Shown: positions 1 to 7,203 of the stretch, in pieces
How positions within the stretch are numbered: the stretch's first letter is position 1
Layout: each line of letters begins with the position of its first letter
NCBI RefSeq assembly: GCF_958350005.1
Contig: NZ_CATWFF010000073.1
Span: 1 to 10,077, forward strand
DNA: 10,077 nt
Reading direction: 5' to 3'
Source of the DNA: an uncultured Megasphaera sp.
GTDB lineage: Bacteria; Bacillota; Negativicutes; Veillonellales; Megasphaeraceae
Position numbers and translations under genes: made by a program
Notes under the pieces: generated by a model
Seen by the model: the letters and a program-made list of their open reading frames with translations, nothing else
Databases searched by the model: none
Told to the model about the DNA's origin: nothing

Positions 1-10
1 GTCAAGTATA

Positions 11-16
11 TATAAT
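11..16 (+). promoter_or_regulatory. Probable -10 box of the yggS-led operon
   Basis: A perfect TATAAT lies in an AT-rich stretch about 90 bases upstream of the proposed yggS start. Its -35 partner would fall before the first base of the window, so the promoter cannot be confirmed. If it is real, transcription starts near position 23 and the leader is about 80 bases long. I found no convincing riboswitch or terminator-like hairpin in that leader. Confidence 0.45.
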
Positions 17-91
17 AGAAACGATGTAATGTTTTTATTTTATGTGTTGTTTTATGGATTTATGGAGTTCCTATTGCTCATGAAGCATGAT

Positions 92-98
92 GGAGGGG
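92..98 (+). promoter_or_regulatory. Ribosome binding site that fixes a TTG start for yggS
   Basis: GGAGGGG lies 6 bases upstream of TTG at 105. It overlaps the ATG at 90 and follows the ATG at 87, and neither of those has a purine-rich site at a usable distance. This favours the TTG start. Residue order after the TTG (IKENI..VKQRI) also lines up with the usual N-terminus of the family. Confidence 0.7.
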
Positions 99-104
99 TT
101 TGTT

Positions 105-788
105 TTGATTAAAGAAAATATTGCAGCTGTCAAGCAGCGTATTGCCGCTGCTGCTGCCCGCGTTGGCAGAACAGATGCCATTACGCTTGTCGCCGTTACG
201 AAGAATCATCCTGTAGAATATATGAAAGAAGCCGCTGCAGACGGTATTACAGATGTAGGGGAAAACCGCGTGCAGGAAGCGCTGGAAAAGCTGAAGGAAT
301 TTCCCGATAACCACCTGACGTGGCATTTAATCGGTCATCTGCAGACGAACAAGGCCAAACAGGCTGTCGCTCATTTTGACCTGATTCATTCTATCGATTC
401 CCGGCACCTGCTGGAAGCTGTCGGCAAAGAAGCGGCCAAAATCGGCAAGGTACAGGATATTCTGCTCCAGGTCAATGTAGCCAGAGAAGAAAGCAAATTT
501 GGCATGGAAGTAGAAGACTTTCCGGCTATGTGCGAACTGGCAGCAGGCATAGACAGCGTGCGCGTTGTCGGCCTGATGTGCATGGCGCCGAATTATGAAA
601 ATGTTGAAGACGTACGCCCTGTATTCCGCATTGCCCATGGGCTGTATGAAGACATGAAGACCAAATTTCCTGACGGCCAGATCCGTCATTTATCGATGGG
701 CATGACCCATGATTTTGAAATAGCAGTTGAAGAAGGAGCCAATATGGTACGTGTCGGCACGGCCATCTTTGGCGCCCGTAATTACTAA
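105..788 (+). CDS. yggS: YggS/YlmE family pyridoxal-phosphate homeostasis protein
   Basis: This is a 227-residue PLP-binding protein with the single-domain alanine-racemase-type TIM-barrel fold. The family has no firmly established enzyme activity and acts in the cytosol to balance vitamin B6 vitamers, with effects on amino- and keto-acid pools. Visible marks are the PLP lysine in VAVTK (about K33), VGENRVQEA, IGHLQTNKAK, the ESKFGM stretch and the C-terminal phosphate-binding region SMGMTHDFE...MVRVGTAIFG. Length is normal for the family. I chose the TTG at 105 because GGAGGGG (92-98) sits 6 bases before it. The two in-frame ATGs at 87 and 90 lie on or before that ribosome site and would add only MMEGFV, which homologues lack. 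The gene stops 13 bases before sepF, as in the ylmE-sepF arrangement of other Firmicutes. Confidence 0.95.
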   Translation: MIKENIAAVKQRIAAAAARVGRTDAITLVAVTKNHPVEYMKEAAADGITDVGENRVQEALEKLKEFPDNHLTWHLIGHLQTNKAKQAVAHFDLIHSIDSRHLLEAVGKEAAKIGKVQDILLQVNVAREESKFGMEVEDFPAMCELAAGIDSVRVVGLMCMAPNYENVEDVRPVFRIAHGLYEDMKTKFPDGQIRHLSMGMTHDFEIAVEEGANMVRVGTAIFGARNY

Positions 789-801
789 GGAGGATGAAAC
801 C

Positions 802-1311
802 ATGGGATTGAAGGATGCTTGGGACAAAGTAGTAGGCTCTATTAGCGGCGTGAATGACGAAGATGAATTTGAAACGGATGAATATGAAGAAGAAGATACA
901 GAAGACCGGCGGAAACGCCGTTCTGTTCCGCCTGCTCCGGCAGCATCGGCACCGCGTTCGTCCTTAGGGTATGCAGCGCAGCCGGCACAGCCGCTGAAGA
1001 TGATGATCGTAGAACCGGAAAGCTTCGATGATTCGCAGAGTATTGCCGATTATCTCCGTGACCGCAAGCCTGTAGTCATCAATTTCGAATCGACTGATCC
1101 GGATGTAGCCAAGCGGGTCGTAGATTTTATCAGCGGTGCAACCTATGCGCTGGACGGCAATATTCAGAAAGTAGGCAAGGATATTTTCCTGTGTGTGCCG
1201 AGCAACGTCACCGTTGACCGGGGCAAACGGGATTATGGAGAATTCAATACGGCTCCGCTGGCCTGGAATGGCGGCGACAGCAATGACGGCGGTACTACGA
1301 CGCAGCAGTAG
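802..1311 (+). CDS. sepF: Cell division protein SepF
   Basis: SepF is a membrane-bound FtsZ anchor that polymerises into arcs at the septum and partly overlaps FtsA in function. The 169-residue product has the family order. Residues 1-14 (MGLKDAWDKVVGSI) can form the amphipathic membrane-binding helix. A very acidic linker rich in D, E and Y covers about 18-36, followed by an RRKRR patch and a Pro/Ala-rich stretch to about 65. The conserved SepF (DUF552) domain runs from about 66 to 141 and includes the SGATYALDGNIQKVGKDIFL region typical of the core. A polar Gly/Thr/Gln tail of about 25 residues follows. ATG at 802 is preceded by AAGGAGG with an 8-base gap. An in-frame upstream ATG inside yggS (727) lacks such a site and would add 25 unrelated residues. 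It sits between yggS and ylmH; the yggT/ylmG gene often found after sepF is absent here. Confidence 0.95.
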   Translation: MGLKDAWDKVVGSISGVNDEDEFETDEYEEEDTEDRRKRRSVPPAPAASAPRSSLGYAAQPAQPLKMMIVEPESFDDSQSIADYLRDRKPVVINFESTDPDVAKRVVDFISGATYALDGNIQKVGKDIFLCVPSNVTVDRGKRDYGEFNTAPLAWNGGDSNDGGTTTQQ

Positions 1312-1331
1312 CCTGTAGCGGAGGATATTGG

Positions 1332-2117
1332 GTGAAAAACAGAGACAGAATTATTCGATATTACCAGGGAACGGACAATGGTGAGCTGGCAGCCCGCCTC
1401 ATCGATCTGGCCGACGGCGTACTGAAAGGACGTCCCTATGCGGTCAGTGAATTCGTATCTCCTGGGGCCGTGCAAATCGGCGAAACCATTCAGGCCCACG
1501 CACCGTCGCTGACGCTGCGCGTTTTTGGCGGCTATGAAGGGGCAGAACGGGTGAAGCTGGCTTTTGTCAGCGATACCTATGAAGGGCCGGTAAACTTTCA
1601 TCTGACAGCCTGCCGCGTGACCTGGGATGCCCGGTACCGCCTGCTGAGCCATCGTGATGTGCTGGGGTCTCTTATGGGCCTGGGCATTGGCCGCGAACGG
1701 TTTGGCGATATTATTATGCAGGATGACGGCGCCGTTATTCTGGCAGATACGCCGCTGTTTGCATACTTACAGCAGAATTTTACGAAAATTGCCATGGTCC
1801 ATGTGGCAGTAACGGAAATGCCCCTGGAAGATATTGCGCCACGGCAGGAAAAGGTCAAGGAAATCAAGACGACTGTAGCGTCCCTTCGTCTGGACGCCAT
1901 TGTTTCGTCGGGATTTGGCATTTCCCGTACCAAAGCGGCCGAAGCGATTAAGGGCGAACGGGTACAGATTAACTGGCAGCCTGCAAAAGGCCCGTCCCAG
2001 GACGTGCAGGAAGGCGATGTCATTTCACTGCGCGGCAAGGGGCGGATGGAACTTGCACAGATTACGGGCACATCCCGCAAAGGGCGGACTGGCGTGCTGT
2101 TGAAGCGCTACATGTAA
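1332..2117 (+). CDS. ylmH: YlmH-type S4-domain RNA-binding protein
   Basis: The product has 261 residues, the usual YlmH length. YlmH proteins of Firmicutes bind the ribosome and nascent-chain complexes through a C-terminal S4 domain, and work on Bacillus subtilis links them to rescue of stalled 50S subunits. The N-terminal and central part carries the family signature LSHRDVLGSLMGLGIGRERFGDI at about 105-127, split here as LSHRDVLGSLMGLG then IGRERFGDI. The S4 domain spans about 183-245 (LRLDAIVSSGFGISRTKA through GDVISLRGKGR), followed by a basic end with RKGRTG and KR. Translation starts with GTG at 1332, with GGAGG at 1320-1324 seven bases upstream. It lies 20 bases after sepF and before divIVA, the standard order in the Firmicute division neighbourhood. 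Confidence 0.93.
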   Translation: MKNRDRIIRYYQGTDNGELAARLIDLADGVLKGRPYAVSEFVSPGAVQIGETIQAHAPSLTLRVFGGYEGAERVKLAFVSDTYEGPVNFHLTACRVTWDARYRLLSHRDVLGSLMGLGIGRERFGDIIMQDDGAVILADTPLFAYLQQNFTKIAMVHVAVTEMPLEDIAPRQEKVKEIKTTVASLRLDAIVSSGFGISRTKAAEAIKGERVQINWQPAKGPSQDVQEGDVISLRGKGRMELAQITGTSRKGRTGVLLKRYM

Positions 2118-2163
2118 GGAAAGAAAGGTATATGGCAGATAGGCTGGGAGGAGGAATAGTACC

Positions 2164-2691
2164 ATGCTGACACCAATGGATATTCATAATAAAGAGTTTA
2201 AGCGGGGATTCCGCGGCTACAGTGAAGAAGATGTAGACGCGTTCATGGACGATATTGCCAGTGACTATGAAAAGGTATATCGTGAATATTGTGAACTGAA
2301 AGAAAAATGCGATAAACTGCAGGATAAGCTGACACAGTATGAAAAAATGGAAGCGACTATGAACAGTACGCTCATGCTGGCACAGCAGACGGCGGAAAAC
2401 GTAAAGGTCACAGCCCGCAAGGAAGCCGATCTGATTCTGCAGGAAGCATCGAATAAGAAAAAGAAAATGCTCGATGAAACGACGATGAGCCTGCAGGCTT
2501 CGCAGCAGGAGCTGGATAAGGTAAAATCACAGACTCGTGCGTTTCGGGCCAAATGCCGGGCTATCCTGACCAGTCAGCTGCGGCTGCTCGATGATATGGT
2601 CATCGACGGCGAAAGTGACGGAGACACAGGAACAGAAACGGAAACGTCCGCCGCTCCGGCACCAGACAATACGGCAAAAGCAGAAGAATAA
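2164..2691 (+). CDS. divIVA: Cell division/polarity protein DivIVA
   Basis: DivIVA is a coiled-coil protein that gathers at negatively curved membrane (septa and poles) and recruits partners for division-site placement, growth and chromosome segregation. The 175-residue product begins with the hallmark N-terminal domain: LTPMDIHNKEF, then FRGYSEEDVDAFMDDI. F16 and R17 correspond to the membrane-inserting Phe-Arg pair of the Bacillus subtilis protein. A long heptad-rich coiled coil follows at about 30-140, with many Glu, Lys and Gln residues. The last 25 residues are an acidic, Thr/Ala/Pro-rich, probably disordered tail. ATG at 2164 follows GGGAGGAGG at 2146-2154 with a 9-base gap. In many Firmicutes ileS or lspA comes next; here the neighbour is a small exported SLH-like protein. 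Confidence 0.94.
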   Translation: MLTPMDIHNKEFKRGFRGYSEEDVDAFMDDIASDYEKVYREYCELKEKCDKLQDKLTQYEKMEATMNSTLMLAQQTAENVKVTARKEADLILQEASNKKKKMLDETTMSLQASQQELDKVKSQTRAFRAKCRAILTSQLRLLDDMVIDGESDGDTGTETETSAAPAPDNTAKAEE

Positions 2692-2772
2692 CAGGAACGA
2701 TATGCTCTCTTTCAGGTATGACATACAGTTAGACCCGGCAGGGAGTATTTTGTTTATAGGAGGAGTGTCCCT

Positions 2773-3141
2773 ATGAAACGTTTATGTCTTGCTGCAGCAG
2801 CTGTCCTGCTCATAGCTGGCAGTGCGGCGGCATATAATCCATACGCCCCCAATCCGTTCGATACAATGGAAAAAAACAGCTGGGAATACCAGTATTTGTA
2901 CGAGCTGAGTGAAGCCGGTCTTACGCAGACAGACATGCATGTATTTTCGCCGTCCTATACGCTGACGCGCTTCGAAATGGCCCAGATGGTAGCGGCAGCC
3001 ATGCGCAACCGCAGTCACGCTACGGCACAGGAACAGGAAAAAATCGATAAACTGGCCCAGGCCTTTGCCAGTGATTTGCAGTATGAAGAAGCTCCTGCGC
3101 AGGAGACGACTGCCGGAGCCCAAGAGTTTCAGTGGAAGTAG
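2773..3141 (+). CDS. Small exported protein with a single SLH-like domain
   Basis: The 122-residue product has a signal peptide: MKRLC, a hydrophobic Ala/Leu/Val core and a likely cut after GSAAA near residue 20. There is no lipobox cysteine. Residues about 27-78 resemble one S-layer-homology repeat: NPF at the start, SWEYQYLYELSEAGL like the helix with the SLH aromatic pair, and LTRFEMAQMV in place of the ITRAE motif. The following DKLAQAFASDL resembles the segment after the SLH domain in OmpM-type porins of Negativicutes. That SLH domain is known to bind polyamine-modified peptidoglycan and so tether the outer membrane. Here no beta-barrel follows; the protein ends in a Glu/Gln/Ala-rich tail. 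I infer a periplasmic wall-binding protein. The usual GxxDGTF loop is replaced by TDMHVF, so binding is uncertain. A strong site, TAGGAGGAG, precedes ATG 2773. It lies 81 bases after divIVA. Confidence 0.75.
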   Translation: MKRLCLAAAAVLLIAGSAAAYNPYAPNPFDTMEKNSWEYQYLYELSEAGLTQTDMHVFSPSYTLTRFEMAQMVAAAMRNRSHATAQEQEKIDKLAQAFASDLQYEEAPAQETTAGAQEFQWK

Positions 3142-3150
3142 GCGAATGGG

Positions 3151-3960
3151 ATGAATACAGAACGTCATAATGTAAAATTAATCGCTCTTGATCTGGATGG
3201 TACGCTGCTGCGGAGTGATAAAACCATATCGGACAGGACGAAGGAAGCTGTCCATCGTGCACAGGCCCAGGGCGTCGTCGTAGCTATTGCAACGGGGCGC
3301 ATGTATGGCACCGCCAAACCCTGTGCCGATCAGCTGGGACTGGCCGATATTCCCATGGTTTTGTTTTCCGGCAGTCTCATTCAGACCGTAGCGTCTGGGC
3401 GCAAGTTGTTTGAACAGGCCATTTCCCGGGAAACGGCAACAGCCCTGCTGGCTCTGGCTAAAACGAAGGGGTGGCAGATGCAGACGTATATTGACGATGT
3501 CCTGCAGGTAGCGGTGTACGATCACTGGATTGCAGAATATGAACAGGTTACAAAGGCAAAAGCTGTCGTCTGCGGCGATGAATTCTACAGGCCTCAGGGA
3601 GTATGCAATAAGATTCTCAGCCGCGGTACCCATGAAGACCTGCTTCGGCGCAGGCAGGAAATTGAAGCTGCCTTTCCCGGTGTCTTTACGATACTCTTTT
3701 CAGAACCGACGTATTTGGAAATTATGCCGGCTGGCGTGAATAAAGGGGAAGGCCTGCGGCAGCTGAGCCGGATTTTTGGCGTACCTATGGAACAGACCAT
3801 GGCCGTTGGCGATTCACAAAATGATCTGGATATGCTGAAAGCAGCAGGCATTGCCGTAGCCATGGGCAATGCAGACCGTGAAATCCAGGGGGCTGCTGAT
3901 TACGTAACTGCCAGCAATGATGATGACGGTGTAGCAGCAGCGATCGATCGATTCATATGA
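3151..3960 (+). CDS. Cof-type HAD-IIB family phosphatase
   Basis: This 269-residue protein belongs to the Cof/YidA/YwpJ group of haloacid dehalogenase phosphatases: cytosolic, Mg-dependent enzymes that hydrolyse sugar phosphates, nucleotide phosphates or similar small molecules. All four motifs are visible: DLDGTLL at 14-20 (nucleophile D14, acid/base D16), the ATGR threonine of motif II, the lysine of VNKGEGL (motif III) and VGDSQNDLDML (motif IV). The region between motifs II and III is the C2-type cap that sets substrate choice. The substrate cannot be told from sequence. ATG at 3151 comes 9 bases after the previous stop and has only a weak ribosome site (GTAGGCG), so translation may be coupled to the SLH gene. 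It sits just before rapZ. Confidence 0.9.
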   Translation: MNTERHNVKLIALDLDGTLLRSDKTISDRTKEAVHRAQAQGVVVAIATGRMYGTAKPCADQLGLADIPMVLFSGSLIQTVASGRKLFEQAISRETATALLALAKTKGWQMQTYIDDVLQVAVYDHWIAEYEQVTKAKAVVCGDEFYRPQGVCNKILSRGTHEDLLRRRQEIEAAFPGVFTILFSEPTYLEIMPAGVNKGEGLRQLSRIFGVPMEQTMAVGDSQNDLDMLKAAGIAVAMGNADREIQGAADYVTASNDDDGVAAAIDRFI

Positions 3961-3982
3961 TTTTATAAAAGGAGGAATTCCC

Positions 3983-4882
3983 ATGGATTTCCGCTTGATT
4001 ATTGTAACGGGCATGTCTGGAGCCGGCAAAAGTCATGCCGTCCAGGTACTGGAAGATATTGGCTATTTCTGCATCGACAATATTCCGCCTGTACTCATTC
4101 CCAAATTTGCAGAGCTGTGCATCAAAGGCGGGGAACGGGTACGGCACGTCGCCTTGATTGCCGATATTCGGGGCGGTGAATTTTTTGATGCCATGAGTCA
4201 GTCCTTAAAAGACCTGAAAGCCCAGGGCGTTGACTATGAGATCGTCTTTATTGAGGCCTCCGATCAGGCTCTGGTGCGCCGGTATAAAGAAACGCGCCGC
4301 ATCCATCCCCTGGCTCCGCACGGACGGATCAGTCAGGGCATTGTAGAAGAACGGAAGCGCCTGGCGACACTGCGCAGCAAGGCTGATTTTATTATTGACA
4401 CGACGAACTTGAAGCCGAAAGAGCTGAAAGAAATACTGATCAAAAAGTATGCCATCTGCGAAGGCAAGAAAATGATGAACGTTACTGTCGTTTCCTTTGG
4501 CTTCAAGTATGGCATGCCTATTGATGCCGATATTGTCGACGATGTCCGTTTCTTGCCCAATCCCTATTATATCGAAGAATACCGGCATAAGTCCGGGCGG
4601 GTTCCTGCCGTCCGGGATTACGTGGAAAGTTTTCCCATTTCTTCGGCCTTTAAGAAGAAGTGGTTTGATATGATCGATTTTCTCCTGCCTAATTATGAAC
4701 GGGAAGGGAAAAGTCAGCTGGTCATTGCCGTAGGCTGTACGGGCGGCATGCACCGCAGCGTATGCATGGCCGAAGCGATGTACAAGCATTTAAAGGAACA
4801 GGGCGTAGATGTGTCTATTGAACATCGCGATCTCTATAAAAACGACGTAGAAGAAGACGCGCCGGGATACGAAGGATCGTAA
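3983..4882 (+). CDS. rapZ: RapZ/YvcJ nucleotide-binding protein
   Basis: RapZ proteins bind and hydrolyse nucleotides. In Escherichia coli RapZ controls GlmS (glucosamine-6-phosphate synthase) through the GlmZ small RNA and RNase E; the Bacillus homologue YvcJ has a less clear role. The 299-residue product has a P-loop GMSGAGKS at 10-17, a DIRGG Walker-B-like motif at 61-65, and the conserved R..KETRR.HPL region near 99-110. The C-terminal domain holds SFGFKYG (171-177), GCTGGMHRSV (251-260) and HRD (281-283). Instead of the basic end that binds RNA in E. coli RapZ, this protein ends in an acidic tail (NDVEEDAPGYEGS). ATG 3983 follows AAAGGAGGAA. It is 22 bases after the phosphatase gene and 15 bases before yvcK, the common rapZ-yvcK-whiA order. 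Confidence 0.95.
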   Translation: MDFRLIIVTGMSGAGKSHAVQVLEDIGYFCIDNIPPVLIPKFAELCIKGGERVRHVALIADIRGGEFFDAMSQSLKDLKAQGVDYEIVFIEASDQALVRRYKETRRIHPLAPHGRISQGIVEERKRLATLRSKADFIIDTTNLKPKELKEILIKKYAICEGKKMMNVTVVSFGFKYGMPIDADIVDDVRFLPNPYYIEEYRHKSGRVPAVRDYVESFPISSAFKKKWFDMIDFLLPNYEREGKSQLVIAVGCTGGMHRSVCMAEAMYKHLKEQGVDVSIEHRDLYKNDVEEDAPGYEGS

Positions 4883-4897
4883 CGGAGGTGGCGGACT

Positions 4898-6244
4898 ATG
4901 CGTGTATTCAGATGGCTGCATCCGGGCCTGCACATTAAGCGATGGCTCTTTATTTTCGGTCTGGGAATGATGGCGACGAGCTTCGGCCTCGTACTGACGT
5001 TTAATTACCAATGGCTCAGTCAGGTAGAAGAGTGGCTGTTCCGCCTTCTGTATGAACTGACAGGGCATTATAATTACACCGTCCTGGCAACCCTTGGCAT
5101 TGGCATTATTGTCTTCGGCTGCCTGGTCATGGTCTGGGCTACGCGCCGCCTGATTCGAACGATGTTTGGCGTCGTCATGCCCGGTGAATCGGGAAATATC
5201 AGCGACCTGATCCTGTCCAACCTGCAGCTGGCCAAAGGGCCCAAAGTTGCCGTTATTGGCGGCGGCACGGGCCTTTCCGTCATGCTTCGGGGACTTAAAA
5301 CCAAGACCTATAATCTGACAGCTGTCGTCACCGTGGCAGATGACGGCGGTTCTACCGGCCGGATTCGGCAGGACCTGGATATTATTGCTCCTGGTGACCT
5401 GCGGAACTGTCTGGTTGCCATGGCCGATAAAGAAGGGCTTATGGAAAAATTATTTGCTCACCGCTTTGGCGGCTCCGGCGATTTGACAGGCCACAGTTTC
5501 GGCAATCTCTTTATTGCTGCCCTGATTGAAGTCCTCGGTGACGTCGAAGAGGCAATGGATGCGACCAGTAAGGTTCTGAAGGTGCGGGGGAAAGTTATTC
5601 CCTCATCAGCAGAAAAAATTCTGCTCAATGCGGAAATGACCGATGGCCGGATTATTCACGGCGAATCGCAGATTCCTCATGCCCATGGAAAAATCAAACG
5701 GGTCTTTACGACTCCGCTTTATCCGAAAGCTGTCCAGTCGGCAGTCAAGGCCATTCAGAATGCCGACACGATCGTTCTGGGGCCGGGCAGCCTGTATACC
5801 AGTATTATGCCGAATCTGTGCGTCCCTGATATTGCCGCAGCCGTGCGGAACAGCCGGGCCCGAAAAATATATATCTGCAACGTCATGACCCAGCCGGGAG
5901 AAACGGATAATTACTCTGTAGCCGATCACGTCAAGGCCATTAACCGGCAGCTCGGCGAAGACGTCATCGACTTTGTCATTGCCAATAACGGCAATGTTGA
6001 CCCGGCTATTTTGCAGCGCTATGCCAGCACAGGGTCCTATCCCGTCAGCATTGATAAAAAAGAAGTCAATCGCTGCGGCGCTACGCTGATTTTATCGGAT
6101 CTGGTCAACAAGGACGTTGGCGGCATTCATGATACGAAAAAGCTGGCTAATGTCCTGTTTGACCTGATCAATGCGCTGCGGACCGATCTGTCGCCGGAGC
6201 TGCTTCATTATTATTTAAAGAGGTATAATCTGAAACATCATTAG
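4898..6244 (+). CDS. yvcK: YvcK/CofD-like gluconeogenesis factor, membrane-anchored long form
   Basis: YvcK proteins share a fold with the phospholactate transferase CofD and bind UDP-sugars. In Bacillus subtilis YvcK is needed for growth on gluconeogenic carbon sources and affects PBP1 placement and cell shape. The 448-residue product is about 130 longer than the B. subtilis form. The extra N-terminus holds two likely membrane helices, about 16-36 and 61-81, followed by ATRRLIR. The catalytic-like core starts near 115: VAVIGGGTGLS (117-127), VADDGGSTGRIR (146-157), PGDLRN (165-170), GHSFGNL (198-204), then GPGSLYTSI and QPGETDNY. I infer that the core faces the cytosol, held at the inner membrane. 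ATG 4898 follows CGGAGGTGG. The next gene, whiA, starts 11 bases after its stop. Confidence 0.94.
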   Translation: MRVFRWLHPGLHIKRWLFIFGLGMMATSFGLVLTFNYQWLSQVEEWLFRLLYELTGHYNYTVLATLGIGIIVFGCLVMVWATRRLIRTMFGVVMPGESGNISDLILSNLQLAKGPKVAVIGGGTGLSVMLRGLKTKTYNLTAVVTVADDGGSTGRIRQDLDIIAPGDLRNCLVAMADKEGLMEKLFAHRFGGSGDLTGHSFGNLFIAALIEVLGDVEEAMDATSKVLKVRGKVIPSSAEKILLNAEMTDGRIIHGESQIPHAHGKIKRVFTTPLYPKAVQSAVKAIQNADTIVLGPGSLYTSIMPNLCVPDIAAAVRNSRARKIYICNVMTQPGETDNYSVADHVKAINRQLGEDVIDFVIANNGNVDPAILQRYASTGSYPVSIDKKEVNRCGATLILSDLVNKDVGGIHDTKKLANVLFDLINALRTDLSPELLHYYLKRYNLKHH

Positions 6245-6255
6245 GAGGCGGGCAT

Positions 6256-7203
6256 ATGTCGTTTGCCGAAGAGGTAAAAAATGAAATTGCCCACTGTGAA
6301 CCGGAAAACACAGACTGCCGCTATGCAGAACTGGCGGCATTGCTGTGCATGGGCGGCGCTCTTATTTTGGGCTCCCATGGCCATATTGGCATGGAATTCA
6401 GCACGTCCAATAATGCCGTTGCCCGGAAGGCGCTGAAAATGTGGATGGCTTCCTTTGCCATTCGTCCGGAAGTGCGGGTGCGGCAGGGACTGCGGCTGCG
6501 GAAAAAAAATTACTATATTCTGCGCGTGCCGCCGTCCCTGGCCAGCACCAGGACGCTGCAGCAGCTGTCGTTATTTCCAGGAGACAGGGAATTTCAGTCC
6601 ATTGATCTGAAAAATACAGCCTGTCAGCGGGCATTTCTGCGCGGTGCTTTCATGGGCGGCGGCTCTGTGAACCAGCCCAAAGGCGATTATCACCTGGAAC
6701 TGCTGACGGAAAATGAACTGTTTGCTCAGAAGCTGCTGAAAATCATGCGGCGTTTCCGGCTGCCGGCGAAAATGACTGACCGCAAGGGGGCGTACCTGGT
6801 GTATATCAAAGAAGGAAATGGCGTATCGTCGTTTTTGCAGCAAATTGGCGCAGCCCAGGCCTATATGGATTTTGAAAGTGTCCGCGTCGTCAAAGAGATG
6901 CGGAATAATGTGAACCGCGTAGTCAACTGTGAAACGGCCAATCTGCAGAAGACCGTAGATGCTGCCATACGGCAGCGCCGCCATATTGAGCGCATACAGG
7001 CGTCAGGCCTGTATCTGCGCATGACGCCTAAATTACAGGAAGCGGCAGAATTGCGCATGCATCATCCCGAAGCGTCTATGAGTGAACTGGCAGCGCTCTC
7101 GGGAATGACGAAATCGGGGCTGGCCCACCGATTTAAGAAAATTGCCGATATTGCCGATACACTGGAAGGGCAGGATAATCATGAACGTAGCAACAATATA
7201 TAA
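6256..7203 (+). CDS. whiA: DNA-binding protein WhiA
   Basis: WhiA is found across Gram-positive-type genomes. It drives sporulation septation genes in Streptomyces and influences division and chromosome segregation in Bacillus subtilis. The 315-residue product has the N-terminal domain related to LAGLIDADG homing endonucleases, shown by AFLRGAFMGGGSV at 126-138 and HLELLTEN after it. Next come the conserved RNNVNRVVNCETANLQKT (about 206-223) and a C-terminal helix-turn-helix at about 270-297 (ASMSELAALSGMTKSGLAHRFKKI, quoted in part as MTKSGLAHRF). The homing-endonuclease active site is not expected to work in this family. ATG 6256 has TAGGAGGCG just upstream. The last 23 bases overlap the next gene. 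No crh (HPr-like) gene follows, unlike in Bacillus. Confidence 0.94.
   Translation: MSFAEEVKNEIAHCEPENTDCRYAELAALLCMGGALILGSHGHIGMEFSTSNNAVARKALKMWMASFAIRPEVRVRQGLRLRKKNYYILRVPPSLASTRTLQQLSLFPGDREFQSIDLKNTACQRAFLRGAFMGGGSVNQPKGDYHLELLTENELFAQKLLKIMRRFRLPAKMTDRKGAYLVYIKEGNGVSSFLQQIGAAQAYMDFESVRVVKEMRNNVNRVVNCETANLQKTVDAAIRQRRHIERIQASGLYLRMTPKLQEAAELRMHHPEASMSELAALSGMTKSGLAHRFKKIADIADTLEGQDNHERSNNI

Noticed and set aside
87..104. An ATG-ATG start for yggS 18 bases upstream of the chosen TTG
   Set aside because: The only ribosome site (92-98) overlaps these codons, and the added residues are absent from the usual family N-terminus.
727..801. A longer SepF starting inside yggS
   Set aside because: There is no ribosome site there, and the extension would sit in front of the conserved membrane-binding helix that must be at the N-terminus.
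2132..2170. A 12-codon open frame (MADRLGGGIVPC) before divIVA whose stop overlaps the divIVA start
   Set aside because: It has only a weak AAAGG site 3 bases away, and its Gly codons are simply the divIVA ribosome site GGGAGGAGG read as codons. Probably chance.
2718..2751. A possible promoter before the SLH gene (ATGACA as -35)
   Set aside because: The first -10-like sequence (TATTTT at 2746) is 22 bases away, too far, and the correctly spaced position is GGGAGT.
7142..7180. An upstream ATG start for the exported protein after whiA
   Set aside because: It would add 13 residues (with Trp, His and Arg) in front of a normal signal peptide. ATG 7181 gives the standard charged-hydrophobic-cleavage layout.
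6256..7203. WhiA as a homing endonuclease or mobile intron product
   Set aside because: The LAGLIDADG-like domain is a standard part of WhiA, and the gene is in its usual place after yvcK with an intact helix-turn-helix.
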